Shown: positions 1 to 7,919 of the stretch, piece after piece
Layout of the letters: each line of letters starts with the position of its first letter
Position numbering within the stretch: position 1 is the first letter of the stretch
Virus record (IMG/VR): IMGVR_UViG_3300024518_001705
Coordinates: 1-20,487 of that record
Strand: one strand, 5' to 3'
Length of the DNA: 20,487 nucleotides
From: a virus
Position numbers and translations under genes: made by a program
The notes under the pieces: model-generated
Databases searched by the model: none
What the model was told of the DNA's origin: nothing
Seen by the model: the letters and a program-made list of their open reading frames with translations, nothing else

Positions 1-1
1 G

Positions 2-40
2 GAAAACATTCACGGTGACAATCTACCTTTTCCCAACTGA
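2..40 (+). CDS. possible 3' end of an upstream gene
   Basis: An open frame enters from the left edge and stops with TGA at 38-40; its last residues read ENIHGDNLPFPN. The stop overlaps the TGAGG that serves as ribosome site for the next gene, the tight packing seen elsewhere here. The fragment is too short to identify, and a second frame (stop at 72-74) is also open from the edge, so the reading is uncertain. In many related phages an HNH endonuclease or small gene sits at this position, but nothing in these residues shows that. Confidence 0.2.
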   Translation, partial: ENIHGDNLPFPN

Positions 41-49
41 GGATTTGCC

Positions 50-415
50 ATGCGACCGAAACCAAAGAACATGAAGGTTGAAAACCTGGCAGACCGCCGG
101 GCGGGCACCAACCCTGACCCAACAACCAGCAAGCCCGCTTTGCCTGATGCGCCGAAAATCAAAGCACCGAAACCGCCGACCTGGCTTGCCAAGGCAGCAC
201 ACCCGATTTGGAAAGACACGCTGAAAGTTCTGATTGGTCGCGGCACTTGGGATGAGTCATATATCACCATCACGGCGATGTTCTGCCACCTGGCGGCGCG
301 GTTCATGTATGAGCCTGAAACCATGAACACCGCGATGGTGTCGCAACTGCGGTTGCTTGCCGGTGACCTTGGGTTTTCGCCAACGCACATCAACAACATC
401 AAGCGGCGCGTATGA
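50..415 (+). CDS. terS: terminase small subunit, P27-like
   Basis: 121 residues. The small terminase subunit recognises phage DNA and hands it to the large subunit at the portal. The N-terminal 35 residues are basic and proline-rich, followed by a P-x-x-P-P-T-W-L segment and A-H-P-I-W (about residues 41-54). A C-terminal helix ends in L-G-F-S-P-T-H-I-N-N-I-K, the usual tail of the P27 family. Length is somewhat short for the family (often 130-170). The ATG at 50 is preceded by TGAGGA at 38-43. Its stop shares four bases (ATGA, 412-415) with the next small gene, and the large subunit follows about 350 bases later, which supports the assignment. Identified from motif memory and context, not from a search. 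Confidence 0.8.
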   Translation: MRPKPKNMKVENLADRRAGTNPDPTTSKPALPDAPKIKAPKPPTWLAKAAHPIWKDTLKVLIGRGTWDESYITITAMFCHLAARFMYEPETMNTAMVSQLRLLAGDLGFSPTHINNIKRRV

Positions 416-546
416 CCACGCTTGAGGTTTTTCTGTTGAGCGTGTTTCTCGGCATTGTGGTGCATCGCTTGGGCGGCGCTGCGGTTCGCGCTTGGCGGCG
501 CGCCTACCGGGCCGGTTATCGTTCATCGTCAGGCGGGCCGCGATGA
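412..546 (+). CDS. 44-residue membrane microprotein
   Basis: A short frame starting at the ATGA overlap with the small terminase and ending at another ATGA overlap (543-546) with the next gene. The product starts M-T-T-L-E-V-F-L-L-S-V-F-L-G-I-V-V-H, a single hydrophobic helix (about residues 4-18). It is followed by an Arg/Ala/Gly-rich tail (residues 19-44, at least seven Arg), so it should insert with the basic end in the cytoplasm. Exact stop/start coupling on both sides is the best evidence that it is translated. Function unknown. Small membrane proteins in head modules have been guessed to be extra holin or membrane-anchoring factors, but nothing here decides that. Confidence 0.6.
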   Translation: MTTLEVFLLSVFLGIVVHRLGGAAVRAWRRAYRAGYRSSSGGPR

Positions 547-749
547 ATCAGGTTGAGCAAATCAAGTTGGCGTGCGCCGTGTCGCACTTGCTTGAATACA
601 TCGACACCGGGCACGCGTTTGACCTTAGCGCCGCAATGAGCGCATTAAAGTCAAGCGACCTTTCGCAATGGGCCGCTGACAATCCGGTGATGCTGCCCGC
701 CCGCCGCGACGGCATAGCGCAATCAAGGCGGTGGGAATCGCCAGGTTGA
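543..749 (+). CDS. small hypothetical protein between terminase subunits
   Basis: 68 residues, starting at the ATG inside the ATGA overlap (M-N-Q-V-E-Q-I-K-L-A). The same frame is open further upstream to 492, but that extension would overlap the preceding microprotein and lacks the coupled start. The N-terminal 45 residues look helical and soluble (L-A-C-A-V-S-H-L-L-E-Y, then S-A-A-M-S-A-L). The C-terminus is Arg-rich. No transmembrane segment or known motif is seen. It sits 12 bases before the large terminase. No function is proposed. Confidence 0.55.
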   Translation: MNQVEQIKLACAVSHLLEYIDTGHAFDLSAAMSALKSSDLSQWAADNPVMLPARRDGIAQSRRWESPG

Positions 750-761
750 TATACTCGCCGG

Positions 762-2471
762 ATGAGTTGGGAAAGCCAGTACCCGCACGTTGCCGCCGCT
801 TATCAGTATTGCCTTGATGTAACTGACGGCAAGGTGCCCGCCTGCAAATGGGTCAACCTGGCGTGCCAACGCCAACTTGATGACTTGGATACCGCCACGG
901 CATTCACGTTCGATGCCGCCAAGGCTGAGGCGGTTTGCACGTTCATCAGCAAGTTGCCGCACGTGAAGGGTTCGCAATGGGCGGGCAAAACCATTGATTT
1001 GGAACCGTGGCAGGCATTCACGCTGACCACACCGTTTGGTTGGGTGTACCGGCATGATGTGATTGATGACGCAAACGGCGATGTGATAGCCCGATCGAAC
1101 ACCCGCCGGTTTCGCACGGTGCTGATAATGGTGCCGCGCAAGAATGCCAAAAGCACGATTGCCGCCGGTGTTGGGCTGTACATGCTGACCGATGAAGGAG
1201 AGTTGGGTGCCGAGGTTTACAGTTCAGCGACCACGCGCGCACAAGCAAAAATCGTTTGGCAGATTGCGAGGCAACAAGCGATGCGCACACCGGCGCTGAA
1301 ATTGGGCATTCAGATGCACAGTTTGCAGAACCTTGCCAACGCAAGTGTGTTTGAGGCGTTGCACGCGCAAGGCGAAACGCTTGACGGGTACAACATCAGC
1401 GCCGCCTTGAATGACGAGTTGCACGCTTGGTCAAAGCGCCAGGTGTACGGCGTGATTGAAACCGCTATGGGTTCGCGCGATCAACCAATGATTTGGAACG
1501 TATCAACCGCCGGGTTCAATCTCGATGGCGTGTGTTTTGAGTTGCAAGGCTATTTGCAACGGGTGCTTGAAAAGACGATTGCGGATGAATCGTTTTTTGG
1601 CTTGGTGTACGGCATTGATGAAGGTGATGACTGGACAAGCCCGGCATCGCATCGCAAGGCTAATCCCAACTATGGTGTCAGCGTGTCGCCGTTGGACATG
1701 AACAACCTTTGCGCAAAAGCGACCGAAATGCCGAGTGAGCAAAACGATTTCTTGACCAAGCGTTTGAACGTGTGGTGCAACGCGGCAACCGCCTGGATGA
1801 ATATGCAACAGTGGCAGGCGGGGCATGATTCGACTTTGCGTATCGAGGATTTCAAAGGTGAACCGTGTTGGTTGGGCATTGATCTGGCGTCGAAAATCGA
1901 CATAAACAGCATGGCGATTCTATTCAAGCGCGGCGACCACATTTATTGTTTCATGCGCCATTGGTTACCCGAGGCGGCAATTACATCTGACAATAACTCA
2001 CACTATGACGGTTGGGTACGCATGGGCGCGTTGCGGTCAACGCCCGGCAACGTGATTGACGTTGATGTGATTGAGGCGGAAACCGCCGCCATTTCTGATG
2101 TGGCGACCATCACCGAAATTGCAATGGACCCAGGGCACAACAGCACGCAATATGGCGTTCACATGGTTCGCCAGGGGTACAAGGTGATTGATGTTCGGCC
2201 GACCGTTATGGAATTCAGCGAACCAATGAAGTGGCTTGAAGCGTATGTGAAAGACGGCACGTTTCATCACAACTGCCCGGTGCTGACTTGGATGGTTTCT
2301 AATGTTGAGGCACGCCGGGACCAGAAAGACAATATTTATCCGCGCAAACCGGCGGGTGCGTCAAATAGGAAAATTGATGGCGTAGTGGCATTATTGATGG
2401 CGCTGAACCGCCTGAAAGCAAGCGAAGGGGTTTATGATGTATACGCTGACCATGAGTTGTTGATTGTATGA
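762..2471 (+). CDS. terL: terminase large subunit
   Basis: 569 residues, normal for the HK97-type large terminase. It is the ATP-driven packaging motor and headful or cos nuclease that docks on the portal. The ATPase half shows a Walker A-like P-R-K-N-A-K-S-T at 125-132, a Walker B-type A-L-N-D-E-L-H-A-W at 215-223 (D218, E219 catalytic) and the coupling motif W-N-V-S-T-A-G at 245-251. The C-terminal RNase H-like nuclease has the expected metal-binding acids: D374 in G-I-D-L-A, D456 in A-M-D-P and D539 in K-I-D-G. All key residues appear intact. The ATG at 762 has only a weak upstream ribosome site. The stop overlaps the next start by ATGA (2468-2471). Confidence 0.95.
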   Translation: MSWESQYPHVAAAYQYCLDVTDGKVPACKWVNLACQRQLDDLDTATAFTFDAAKAEAVCTFISKLPHVKGSQWAGKTIDLEPWQAFTLTTPFGWVYRHDVIDDANGDVIARSNTRRFRTVLIMVPRKNAKSTIAAGVGLYMLTDEGELGAEVYSSATTRAQAKIVWQIARQQAMRTPALKLGIQMHSLQNLANASVFEALHAQGETLDGYNISAALNDELHAWSKRQVYGVIETAMGSRDQPMIWNVSTAGFNLDGVCFELQGYLQRVLEKTIADESFFGLVYGIDEGDDWTSPASHRKANPNYGVSVSPLDMNNLCAKATEMPSEQNDFLTKRLNVWCNAATAWMNMQQWQAGHDSTLRIEDFKGEPCWLGIDLASKIDINSMAILFKRGDHIYCFMRHWLPEAAITSDNNSHYDGWVRMGALRSTPGNVIDVDVIEAETAAISDVATITEIAMDPGHNSTQYGVHMVRQGYKVIDVRPTVMEFSEPMKWLEAYVKDGTFHHNCPVLTWMVSNVEARRDQKDNIYPRKPAGASNRKIDGVVALLMALNRLKASEGVYDVYADHELLIV

Positions 2472-2740
2472 CGGTTCAAGTGACTTGCCGGATTGACGGC
2501 ACCGGCACCACGCGCACCCGCGACACGTTCACCATTCGCGCCGATGCTGATGGTGTTTTCATTGACCAATGTTGGCTTGGTTGTTCTGATGATTTCGATG
2601 AATTCACCGCGCACCTGGCGGCGGCGATTGGCGACATGAAACACGCCCGCAACGGCGGCATCAAGAAAGCGACCAAACCCAAGCAACCGAAACGCGGCAC
2701 ACCATCACAGTGGCCGAATTTGGAGCATAAGAAAGCATGA
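2468..2740 (+). CDS. small hypothetical protein between terminase and portal
   Basis: 90 residues, coupled to its neighbours by ATGA overlaps at both ends (2468-2471 and 2737-2740), which makes the start secure. The first 65 residues look like a compact beta-rich fold with two Cys in C-W-L-G-C, followed by an acidic D-D-F-D-E-F. The last 25 are strongly basic (K-K-A-T-K-P-K-Q-P-K-R), so the tail could touch nucleic acid. No family recognised. The position between terL and portal suggests a packaging or head accessory role, but that is context only. Confidence 0.65.
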   Translation: MTVQVTCRIDGTGTTRTRDTFTIRADADGVFIDQCWLGCSDDFDEFTAHLAAAIGDMKHARNGGIKKATKPKQPKRGTPSQWPNLEHKKA

Positions 2741-4005
2741 AATTGCTGAACCTGACGCCGAAACAGTTTGAGGACGTGCTTGAGGGCAAAAGTGAGTTGA
2801 CGCTTGACCGGTTAATTGAACGTTCGCTGATGGTTTCGGTGACCAATGCGGGCGAGTCAATCACGCCTGAACGCGCGTTGCAGGCACCAACGGTGTTTGC
2901 AATCGTGAATGCGTTATCAAGCATTGTTGGTTCACTGCCGTTTTCGGTTGTTTCTGATGACAGTGCTGAGGGGTTGCGGCGTCATAATTCGCAACCTGAC
3001 CATCAGGTGACGCACTTGTTGAACGTGCGACCGAATCGTTGGCAAACCCGGTTTGAGTATTGGGCGCTTGTGATGGTTCGGTTGCTGCTGTGGGGCGAGT
3101 TCTACGCACTGAAAAACGTTGCCGCCAACAAAAAGATCATGTCATTGCAACCGATTCATCCTGACAACGTTGAGGTCACGCAAGACAAGCGGTTGCGGTT
3201 ACAGTTCAAGATAACCGATGACGCTGGCGGTTCGCGCACGGTGTTCCAAGATCAAATGCACTTTATCCGTTCGGGCGTTTCGCTTGACGGTATACGCGGG
3301 CAATCGCCGGTCAGCAACATCAAGGAATCAATCGCCGTTGAGATAGCATCGGAAAAGTTCGGTGCGCGCACGTTCGGCAGCGGTGCCATTCCAAACGTTG
3401 TCATTCAGCGCAAAGGCATATTCAAAGACAATGAGGCGCGCAGCAAATTCAAACAGTCTTGGGATGCGATGTTCAGCAACAAGAAACGCGGAACCGCTGT
3501 GCTTGAAGGCGATGAATGGGAAATCACGCCTATTCAGATGACCAACGATGAAAGCCAGTATTTGCAAACGCGGAAACTGCAACGTTCGATCATCGCCGGT
3601 GCGTTCCGGGTGCCGCCGCACATTGTTGGTGACCTTGAGCGTTCAACGTTCAGCAACATCAACCAACAATCACTTGAACTGTTGACGTTGACTCTGACGC
3701 CTTGGCTTGAGTGTTGCGAACGCGCCGTTGAACGTGACTTGCTGACCAATGCAGAAGTTGATTCAGGCGTGTTCGCTCAATTCGACACCAAGCGGCTGAT
3801 GCGTGGTGACCCGGCAGCAATGGCGGATTTCATCGGCAAAATGCGTCAGTGGGGCATCATCAGCGCCAACGAAGCACGCACCATGCTTGACACTGACGGC
3901 AGAACCGATGACGCCGGTGATGATTACATTGTGCCGCTTAACTTCCAGAGTTCAGACGATACGCCCGCCGAGGATGACGCCGCACCGTTGCGGGCGGTAG
4001 AATGA
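2737..4005 (+). CDS. portal protein, HK97 family
   Basis: 422 residues, typical for the HK97 gp3-like family. It forms the dodecameric ring at one capsid vertex through which DNA enters and to which tail connectors bind. Recognisable segments are A-P-T-V-F-A-I-V-N-A-L-S-S-I-V-G-S-L-P (about 50-68), the helix W-A-L-V-M-V-R-L-L-L-W-G-E-F-Y (109-123), the A-F-R-V-P-P-H-I-V-G-D-L segment (289-300) with S-T-F-S-N-I-N-Q-Q just after it, and the stem/crown region G-D-P-A-A-M-A-D-F from 357. The C-terminus is acidic. Start and stop are both ATGA overlaps, linking it tightly to the upstream unknown gene and the downstream protease. Confidence 0.93.
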   Translation: MKLLNLTPKQFEDVLEGKSELTLDRLIERSLMVSVTNAGESITPERALQAPTVFAIVNALSSIVGSLPFSVVSDDSAEGLRRHNSQPDHQVTHLLNVRPNRWQTRFEYWALVMVRLLLWGEFYALKNVAANKKIMSLQPIHPDNVEVTQDKRLRLQFKITDDAGGSRTVFQDQMHFIRSGVSLDGIRGQSPVSNIKESIAVEIASEKFGARTFGSGAIPNVVIQRKGIFKDNEARSKFKQSWDAMFSNKKRGTAVLEGDEWEITPIQMTNDESQYLQTRKLQRSIIAGAFRVPPHIVGDLERSTFSNINQQSLELLTLTLTPWLECCERAVERDLLTNAEVDSGVFAQFDTKRLMRGDPAAMADFIGKMRQWGIISANEARTMLDTDGRTDDAGDDYIVPLNFQSSDDTPAEDDAAPLRAVE

Positions 4006-4778
4006 GAGTCACCAAGCCGAAGGAAGGCGAGGCACGCGATGATTTCGTTGCAAGGTGCATGGTTGATCTTGATGTTGTTTCTGAATTTCCTGACCGCGAG
4101 CAACGCGCGGCGGTTTGTTTCAGGCAGTTCGATGAGGGCAAAGGCATGAACTTGAAACACTTCCAATGCGGTTTAGAAGTCAAGGAAACGGATGACACCG
4201 GCATGATTGTTGGCTACGGTTCTATTTTCAACAACGTTGACCAGGGCGGCGACATAGTTGCGCCCGGCGCGTTCAAGGCGTCACTGAAAGCCCGAGGCAT
4301 GCCCGCGATGCTTTGGAGTCACAACGCGTTCACGCTGCCGGTTGGCAAATGGCATGACGCCACCGAGGATAAGAAAGGGTTGCGCCTTGAAGGCGAATTA
4401 TTCATTGATACCGAAGTTGGCAAGCACTTGCACACCGCACTTGCTGCCAAAGCGGTGACCGGTTTGAGCATCGGGTACGTTCCCGTCAAGTCAGAACTTG
4501 ACGATGACGATGACGTGCGCACGCTCAAGGAAGTTGATTTGTTTGAGGTTTCGTTTGTGAACTTTCCTATGAATGAGAGTGCCCGCGTTGAGGCGGTCAA
4601 AGCACGCTTAGGCAAAGGCGAGTTGCCAACGAAACGGATGCTTGAGGTGATTCTGCGGGATGCCGGATTCACGCGCGAGCAAAGCAAGGCGCTTATTGCG
4701 CACGGGTATGGTGGTTTGACGGCGCGGGATGATGACCGTGAAGCCTGGAATGAATTAGAAACATTGAGGTTTAATTGA
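4002..4778 (+). CDS. prohead protease with extra N- and C-terminal segments
   Basis: 258 residues. The HK97-type serine protease acts inside the prohead, cutting the capsid scaffold domain and then itself. The core (about 50-200) has the catalytic His in L-W-S-H-N (H107) and Ser in G-L-S-I-G-Y (S156), 49 residues apart, with a following E-V-S-F-V acid strand (E182 candidate). It is preceded by a 45-residue segment (E-A-R-D-D-F-V-A-R-C-M ... F-P-D-R-E-Q-R-A-A-V-C-F) of a kind I recognise in phage head modules, and followed by a small helical tail (L-R-D-A-G-F-T-R-E-Q-S-K-A-L). An in-frame ATG at 4146 with GAGGG at 4134-4138 could start a 210-residue form containing just core and tail. Start overlaps the portal stop (ATGA). 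Confidence 0.9.
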   Translation: MRVTKPKEGEARDDFVARCMVDLDVVSEFPDREQRAAVCFRQFDEGKGMNLKHFQCGLEVKETDDTGMIVGYGSIFNNVDQGGDIVAPGAFKASLKARGMPAMLWSHNAFTLPVGKWHDATEDKKGLRLEGELFIDTEVGKHLHTALAAKAVTGLSIGYVPVKSELDDDDDVRTLKEVDLFEVSFVNFPMNESARVEAVKARLGKGELPTKRMLEVILRDAGFTREQSKALIAHGYGGLTARDDDREAWNELETLRFN

Positions 4779-4779
4779 C

Positions 4780-6105
4780 ATGACGGACAAAACACCAAAA
4801 GAAATCGTTGAGGGTCTGCAAACAGATTTCAACGAATTCAAGGAAGCAAATGACGCGCGCCTTGACGCCGTTGAGAAACGGGAAGGCACCGCCGAGATTG
4901 ATGCGAAAGTTGACCGCATCAATACGTCACTGACCAACCTTGAGAAAGCCAACCAGCAAGTTGCCGCCGAAACCAAGGCGCGCGATGAGCGCATTGAGCA
5001 ACTTGAGGCGGAACTTGACCAGGCAGGCCCGGCGAACGGCAAGGCAGGAAAAGCCGCCGCCGACTACATGGAGAAGTTTGGTGATTGGATGCGAAGTGCC
5101 CGCGTTGGCGAGCAACCATCACCGGTGGTGACTCAAGCGTTGAAGGAAGCCGAAGCGGCGTTACCTGAGCATAAGCAAATCTCAGGTGCGACGGCGGCGG
5201 CTGGCGGTGCTTTGATCCCGGCGCAAATTGCCAACATCATTCACGACCAAGTGCGTGTTTTTTCACCGTTGCGTCAGTTGTGTCGCCAGGTGAACATCGG
5301 CGTGCGCACCTATGATGAGGTTGTGAACATTCACGGCGAGGCAAGTGCGTGGGTTGGTGAGGCGTCATCGCGTAGTGAGCAAAACACGCCAACGTTCCGT
5401 TCGCGTAGACCGACAATGGGCACGTTGTACACGTATCCGTTTGCGACCGAGGAAGCAATGGATGATTCCAACTATGACGTTGGCCGATTCCTTGTCGATT
5501 CAAGCGTGCAGGAATTTGCGATTGCCGAGGGCACCGCATTCTTGAGCGGCAACGGCACCAGCCGACCGACCGGCATGTTGAACACCGCGCCGCTTGCTGA
5601 CGATGACGATGCAAGCCCGCCGCGTTCTGCTGAGGCGTATGAGTTCATTCATTTGGACTTGAGTTCGCCAACCAGTGCGGTTGACCCGGATCAAATCATA
5701 CAACTGACTTATCAGTTGCGTGCCGGGTATCGTCAGGGTTCATCGTTCGCAATGAACAGCACCGTGGGCGCGACCATTCGCAAGTTGAAGCAAAACAGCG
5801 AATACATTTGGTCGCCGTCATTCATCGCGGGTCAACCGTCTACGTTGGTTGGTTTCCCGGTGACGTTCATTGAGGCAATGGATAACCTGACCGCACCGAC
5901 CGGTTCGCCGTTGGTGTACACGCATCCGATCATGTTTGGTAATTTCCAAGCGGGCTATTTGATCGTTGACCGTGTTGGTTTGCGCATCACCGTTGACAAC
6001 AACATCACCGCGCCCGGATTTATCAAATGGTATATCCGCAAGCGTGTTGGCGGCATTATCCTTGACAACAACGCCGTCAAGGTTGGTCGCTACAGCGCCA
6101 CGTAA
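4780..6105 (+). CDS. major capsid protein, HK97 fold
   Basis: 441 residues. It builds the icosahedral shell. The first ~82 residues are a charged coiled coil (the delta or scaffolding domain), rich in E/K heptads. A linker follows (about 83-135, with P-A-N-G-K-A-G-K), then the shell domain opening A-A-A-G-G-A-L-I-P. Typical HK97-fold segments are A-S-A-W-V-G-E, the E-loop region with R-R-P-T-M-G-T-L, and G-N-G-T-S-R-P-T-G-M-L-N, common in this family just before the A-domain. The protease immediately upstream should remove the coiled coil at or after the linker. GAGG at 4766-4769 precedes the ATG. The end lies 6 bases before the start of the accessory cassette. Confidence 0.95.
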   Translation: MTDKTPKEIVEGLQTDFNEFKEANDARLDAVEKREGTAEIDAKVDRINTSLTNLEKANQQVAAETKARDERIEQLEAELDQAGPANGKAGKAAADYMEKFGDWMRSARVGEQPSPVVTQALKEAEAALPEHKQISGATAAAGGALIPAQIANIIHDQVRVFSPLRQLCRQVNIGVRTYDEVVNIHGEASAWVGEASSRSEQNTPTFRSRRPTMGTLYTYPFATEEAMDDSNYDVGRFLVDSSVQEFAIAEGTAFLSGNGTSRPTGMLNTAPLADDDDASPPRSAEAYEFIHLDLSSPTSAVDPDQIIQLTYQLRAGYRQGSSFAMNSTVGATIRKLKQNSEYIWSPSFIAGQPSTLVGFPVTFIEAMDNLTAPTGSPLVYTHPIMFGNFQAGYLIVDRVGLRITVDNNITAPGFIKWYIRKRVGGIILDNNAVKVGRYSAT

Positions 6106-6111
6106 TATGGC

Positions 6112-6732
6112 GTGAGTGAAGTTCCCAAAGTTTGGGAAAATGGGCGGGTCGCTTGTTTAGCAAGCGGCCCGTCATTTCATGCGGATCAGGTTGACGCGTG
6201 CCGCGCCGCCGGGTTCGGGTTGGTTGCTTGCAATGAGCAACACCAGTTCAAGCCCGATGTTTTATATGCGCCTGACCTGGCTTGGCTCAATGAGAATGAC
6301 GCCAAGATTGCAGACGGGCCGATTCTGTTGACCGCCAATGAACCGTTTGCAAAGGCACACCCGCGTTGGCAGCACATCAATTGGCGCGATGAACCTGGCA
6401 TGTCACTTGACCGGGCAATGGTTCACACCGGCAGCAACGCCGGGTTCACGTTGGTCAATCTGGCAATGTTGATGGGCGCACAAACCATCCTGTTGATTGG
6501 TTACGACATGCGCCAGGTGAACGGGGCAAGTCATTGGTTTGGCGAACACCCGCCGCACATTGACCAGGGCCGAAGCAAAGACGGCAACAAATACATCAAG
6601 TGGCACGCCAAGTTTCAGAAAGCGGTGCCGGATATTGAACGGGCGGGCGTCACGGTTATCAATTGCACGCCTGACAGTGCGTTGCCGTGTTTTCCAATGA
6701 TGCCGTTGACTGAGGCGTTGGCGACACTGTGA
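6112..6732 (+). CDS. DUF115/MptE-like or sialyltransferase-like Rossmann protein
   Basis: 206 residues, GTG start, no visible ribosome site; it begins 6 bases after the capsid stop, so reinitiation is likely. The N-terminal R-V-A-C-L-A-S-G-P-S (12-21) is the nucleotide-binding strand-loop of the DUF115/GT42-like superfamily. G-S-N-A-G-F-T-L-V-N-L-A-M-L-M-G-A (107-123) and L-L-I-G-Y-D-M (127-133) are the second hallmark, followed by H-W-F-G-E-H-P (141-147). Members include the pterin enzyme MptE, flagellin sugar-transfer factors and CMP-sialyltransferase-like enzymes. With glycosyltransferase-like and methyltransferase neighbours, a nucleotide-sugar transferase role is the best guess. The exact reaction is unknown. 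The codons for residues 11-21 lie in a strong RNA hairpin. The stop overlaps the next start (GTGA). Confidence 0.7.
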   Translation: MSEVPKVWENGRVACLASGPSFHADQVDACRAAGFGLVACNEQHQFKPDVLYAPDLAWLNENDAKIADGPILLTANEPFAKAHPRWQHINWRDEPGMSLDRAMVHTGSNAGFTLVNLAMLMGAQTILLIGYDMRQVNGASHWFGEHPPHIDQGRSKDGNKYIKWHAKFQKAVPDIERAGVTVINCTPDSALPCFPMMPLTEALATL

Positions 6733-7364
6733 AGGCGGAACGCATCACCGTTGGCGATTGCGTGTACCTATTCGACGGGCCGCGCGATGTGTTGGCGCTT
6801 GATCCGGTTGAGTCTTGGAACAACAGAAGCGACCGCGCGCCGGTATTCAAGGCGGCGCTTGATGCGGTCACGCTGCCAGGCCCGTGGGCACAGTTTGGCG
6901 TTTACCAGGGGCACACCGCCAAGCGGTTCATCATTCCGCGCCTTGGCGACCATCAGTTGTATTTGTTCGATTCGTTTGACGGGTTACCCGAGGATTGGGA
7001 CAAAGGCGCAAGCGTTGAACCGCGCGGCAAGTATGCTTGTGAACCGCCAGCGTTTAATCATTCGCGCGTCACGGTGGTCAAAGGTTTGTTTGATGGCACG
7101 GTGAACGATTTCAAAGGAACTGAGGCGTTCGGGTTCGTTGATATTGATTGTGACTTGTATAGTTCAACGTCAGAAGTGTTGACCGGCATCAATGACCTGA
7201 TTGTGCCCGGCACCGTCATTCGGTTTGACGATTTGTTTTGTTTTCCGAATTGGCGCAACGGTGAATGGCGCGCATTGAAAGAATGGTTGCGGCACTATCA
7301 ACGAGAAATCAGATGGTTGGCGCGTGGGCAAATCTATTGGGCATGTTGTGAGGTTGTGAAATGA
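6729..7364 (+). CDS. TylF/macrocin-type O-methyltransferase
   Basis: 211 residues with GTG start in a GTGA overlap with the previous gene. The family methylates sugar hydroxyls with S-adenosylmethionine and Mg2+. Motifs: Q-F-G-V-Y-Q-G-H-T-A (55-64) as a modified SAM-binding glycine loop, L-F-D-S-F-D-G-L-P-E (79-88), the metal-binding acidic strand D-I-D-C-D-L-Y-S-S-T (138-147), a further F-D-D (166-168) and G-E-W-R-A-L-K-E-W (178-186). These are the TylF/NovP family hallmarks and all are intact. Usual length is about 220-260, so this is compact. As second gene of the cassette it would methylate a sugar placed by a transferase. The acceptor (capsid, tail or host glycan) is unknown. Confidence 0.8.
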   Translation: MKAERITVGDCVYLFDGPRDVLALDPVESWNNRSDRAPVFKAALDAVTLPGPWAQFGVYQGHTAKRFIIPRLGDHQLYLFDSFDGLPEDWDKGASVEPRGKYACEPPAFNHSRVTVVKGLFDGTVNDFKGTEAFGFVDIDCDLYSSTSEVLTGINDLIVPGTVIRFDDLFCFPNWRNGEWRALKEWLRHYQREIRWLARGQIYWACCEVVK

Positions 7365-7909
7365 ACAGTGTTGATGCGGAACAAGAAAAATATAGTGCGT
7401 GCTATGCACTGGAAACCTACCACATGCAAGGCGCACGGTTGGTTCAGGTGAAACAAGATATGTTGCAACTTGAACCGGGTTGCACATACCTTGACGTTGG
7501 TTGCGGGCGCGGCGAAACCGTCAGAATGGCGCGCGAACGGAACGTTGAGGCAAGCGGGCTTGAGTTGGTGCCCGAGTTGTGCGGCGAACACATCACGCAC
7601 GGGCGCGTGACCGCCATGCCGTTTGAGGCTGACGCATTCGACGTGGTGAGTTGTTATGACATGCTTGAACACTTACCAACGGAACAGGTTGATGACGCCT
7701 TAGACGAGTTGTGGCGCGTTGCCAGGCACACGCTTGTTCTAAGCACCAACAACAAGCAATCGCGGTTGGTCACGCCTGACGGGTTTCTTGAATTGCACTT
7801 GACGCGCAAGCCACGGGCTTGGTGGCAAGAAAAGTTTGATGCCCGTGGCGGCGATATGGTTGCAAGCGAATACGGCAACGATGAATGGCATTGGCGCATT
7901 TCGTTGTAA
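7361..7909 (+). CDS. class I SAM-dependent methyltransferase
   Basis: 182 residues, ATGA-coupled to the TylF-like gene. The SAM site is the classical L-D-V-G-C-G-R-G-E (44-52), with the acidic end of strand 2 at G-L-E-L-V (66-70), D-V-V-S-C-Y-D (94-100) and the post-IV M-L-E-H-L (101-105), all typical of the Methyltransf_11/25 group. The C-terminal third (H-L-T-R-K-P-R-A-W-W) is basic and aromatic and could bind acceptor. Similar enzymes sit in cell-surface sugar clusters and methylate sugars, small molecules or proteins. The substrate cannot be read from the sequence. The next gene starts 10 bases downstream. Confidence 0.82.
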   Translation: MNSVDAEQEKYSACYALETYHMQGARLVQVKQDMLQLEPGCTYLDVGCGRGETVRMARERNVEASGLELVPELCGEHITHGRVTAMPFEADAFDVVSCYDMLEHLPTEQVDDALDELWRVARHTLVLSTNNKQSRLVTPDGFLELHLTRKPRAWWQEKFDARGGDMVASEYGNDEWHWRISL

Positions 7910-7919
7910 ACTGCCCGCC

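Noticed and set aside
492-542. Longer start for the 68-residue gene
   Set aside because: It would overlap the microprotein and ignore the ATGA-coupled start at 543.
4319-4798. 159-residue minus-strand frame
   Set aside because: It is Ser/Leu-rich, lies opposite the protease gene, and has no ribosome site or neighbours on that strand.
7836-7919. Longer start for the glycosyltransferase-like gene
   Set aside because: The first 28 residues would be an out-of-frame reading of the methyltransferase gene; the ATG at 7920 lies 10 bases after its stop.
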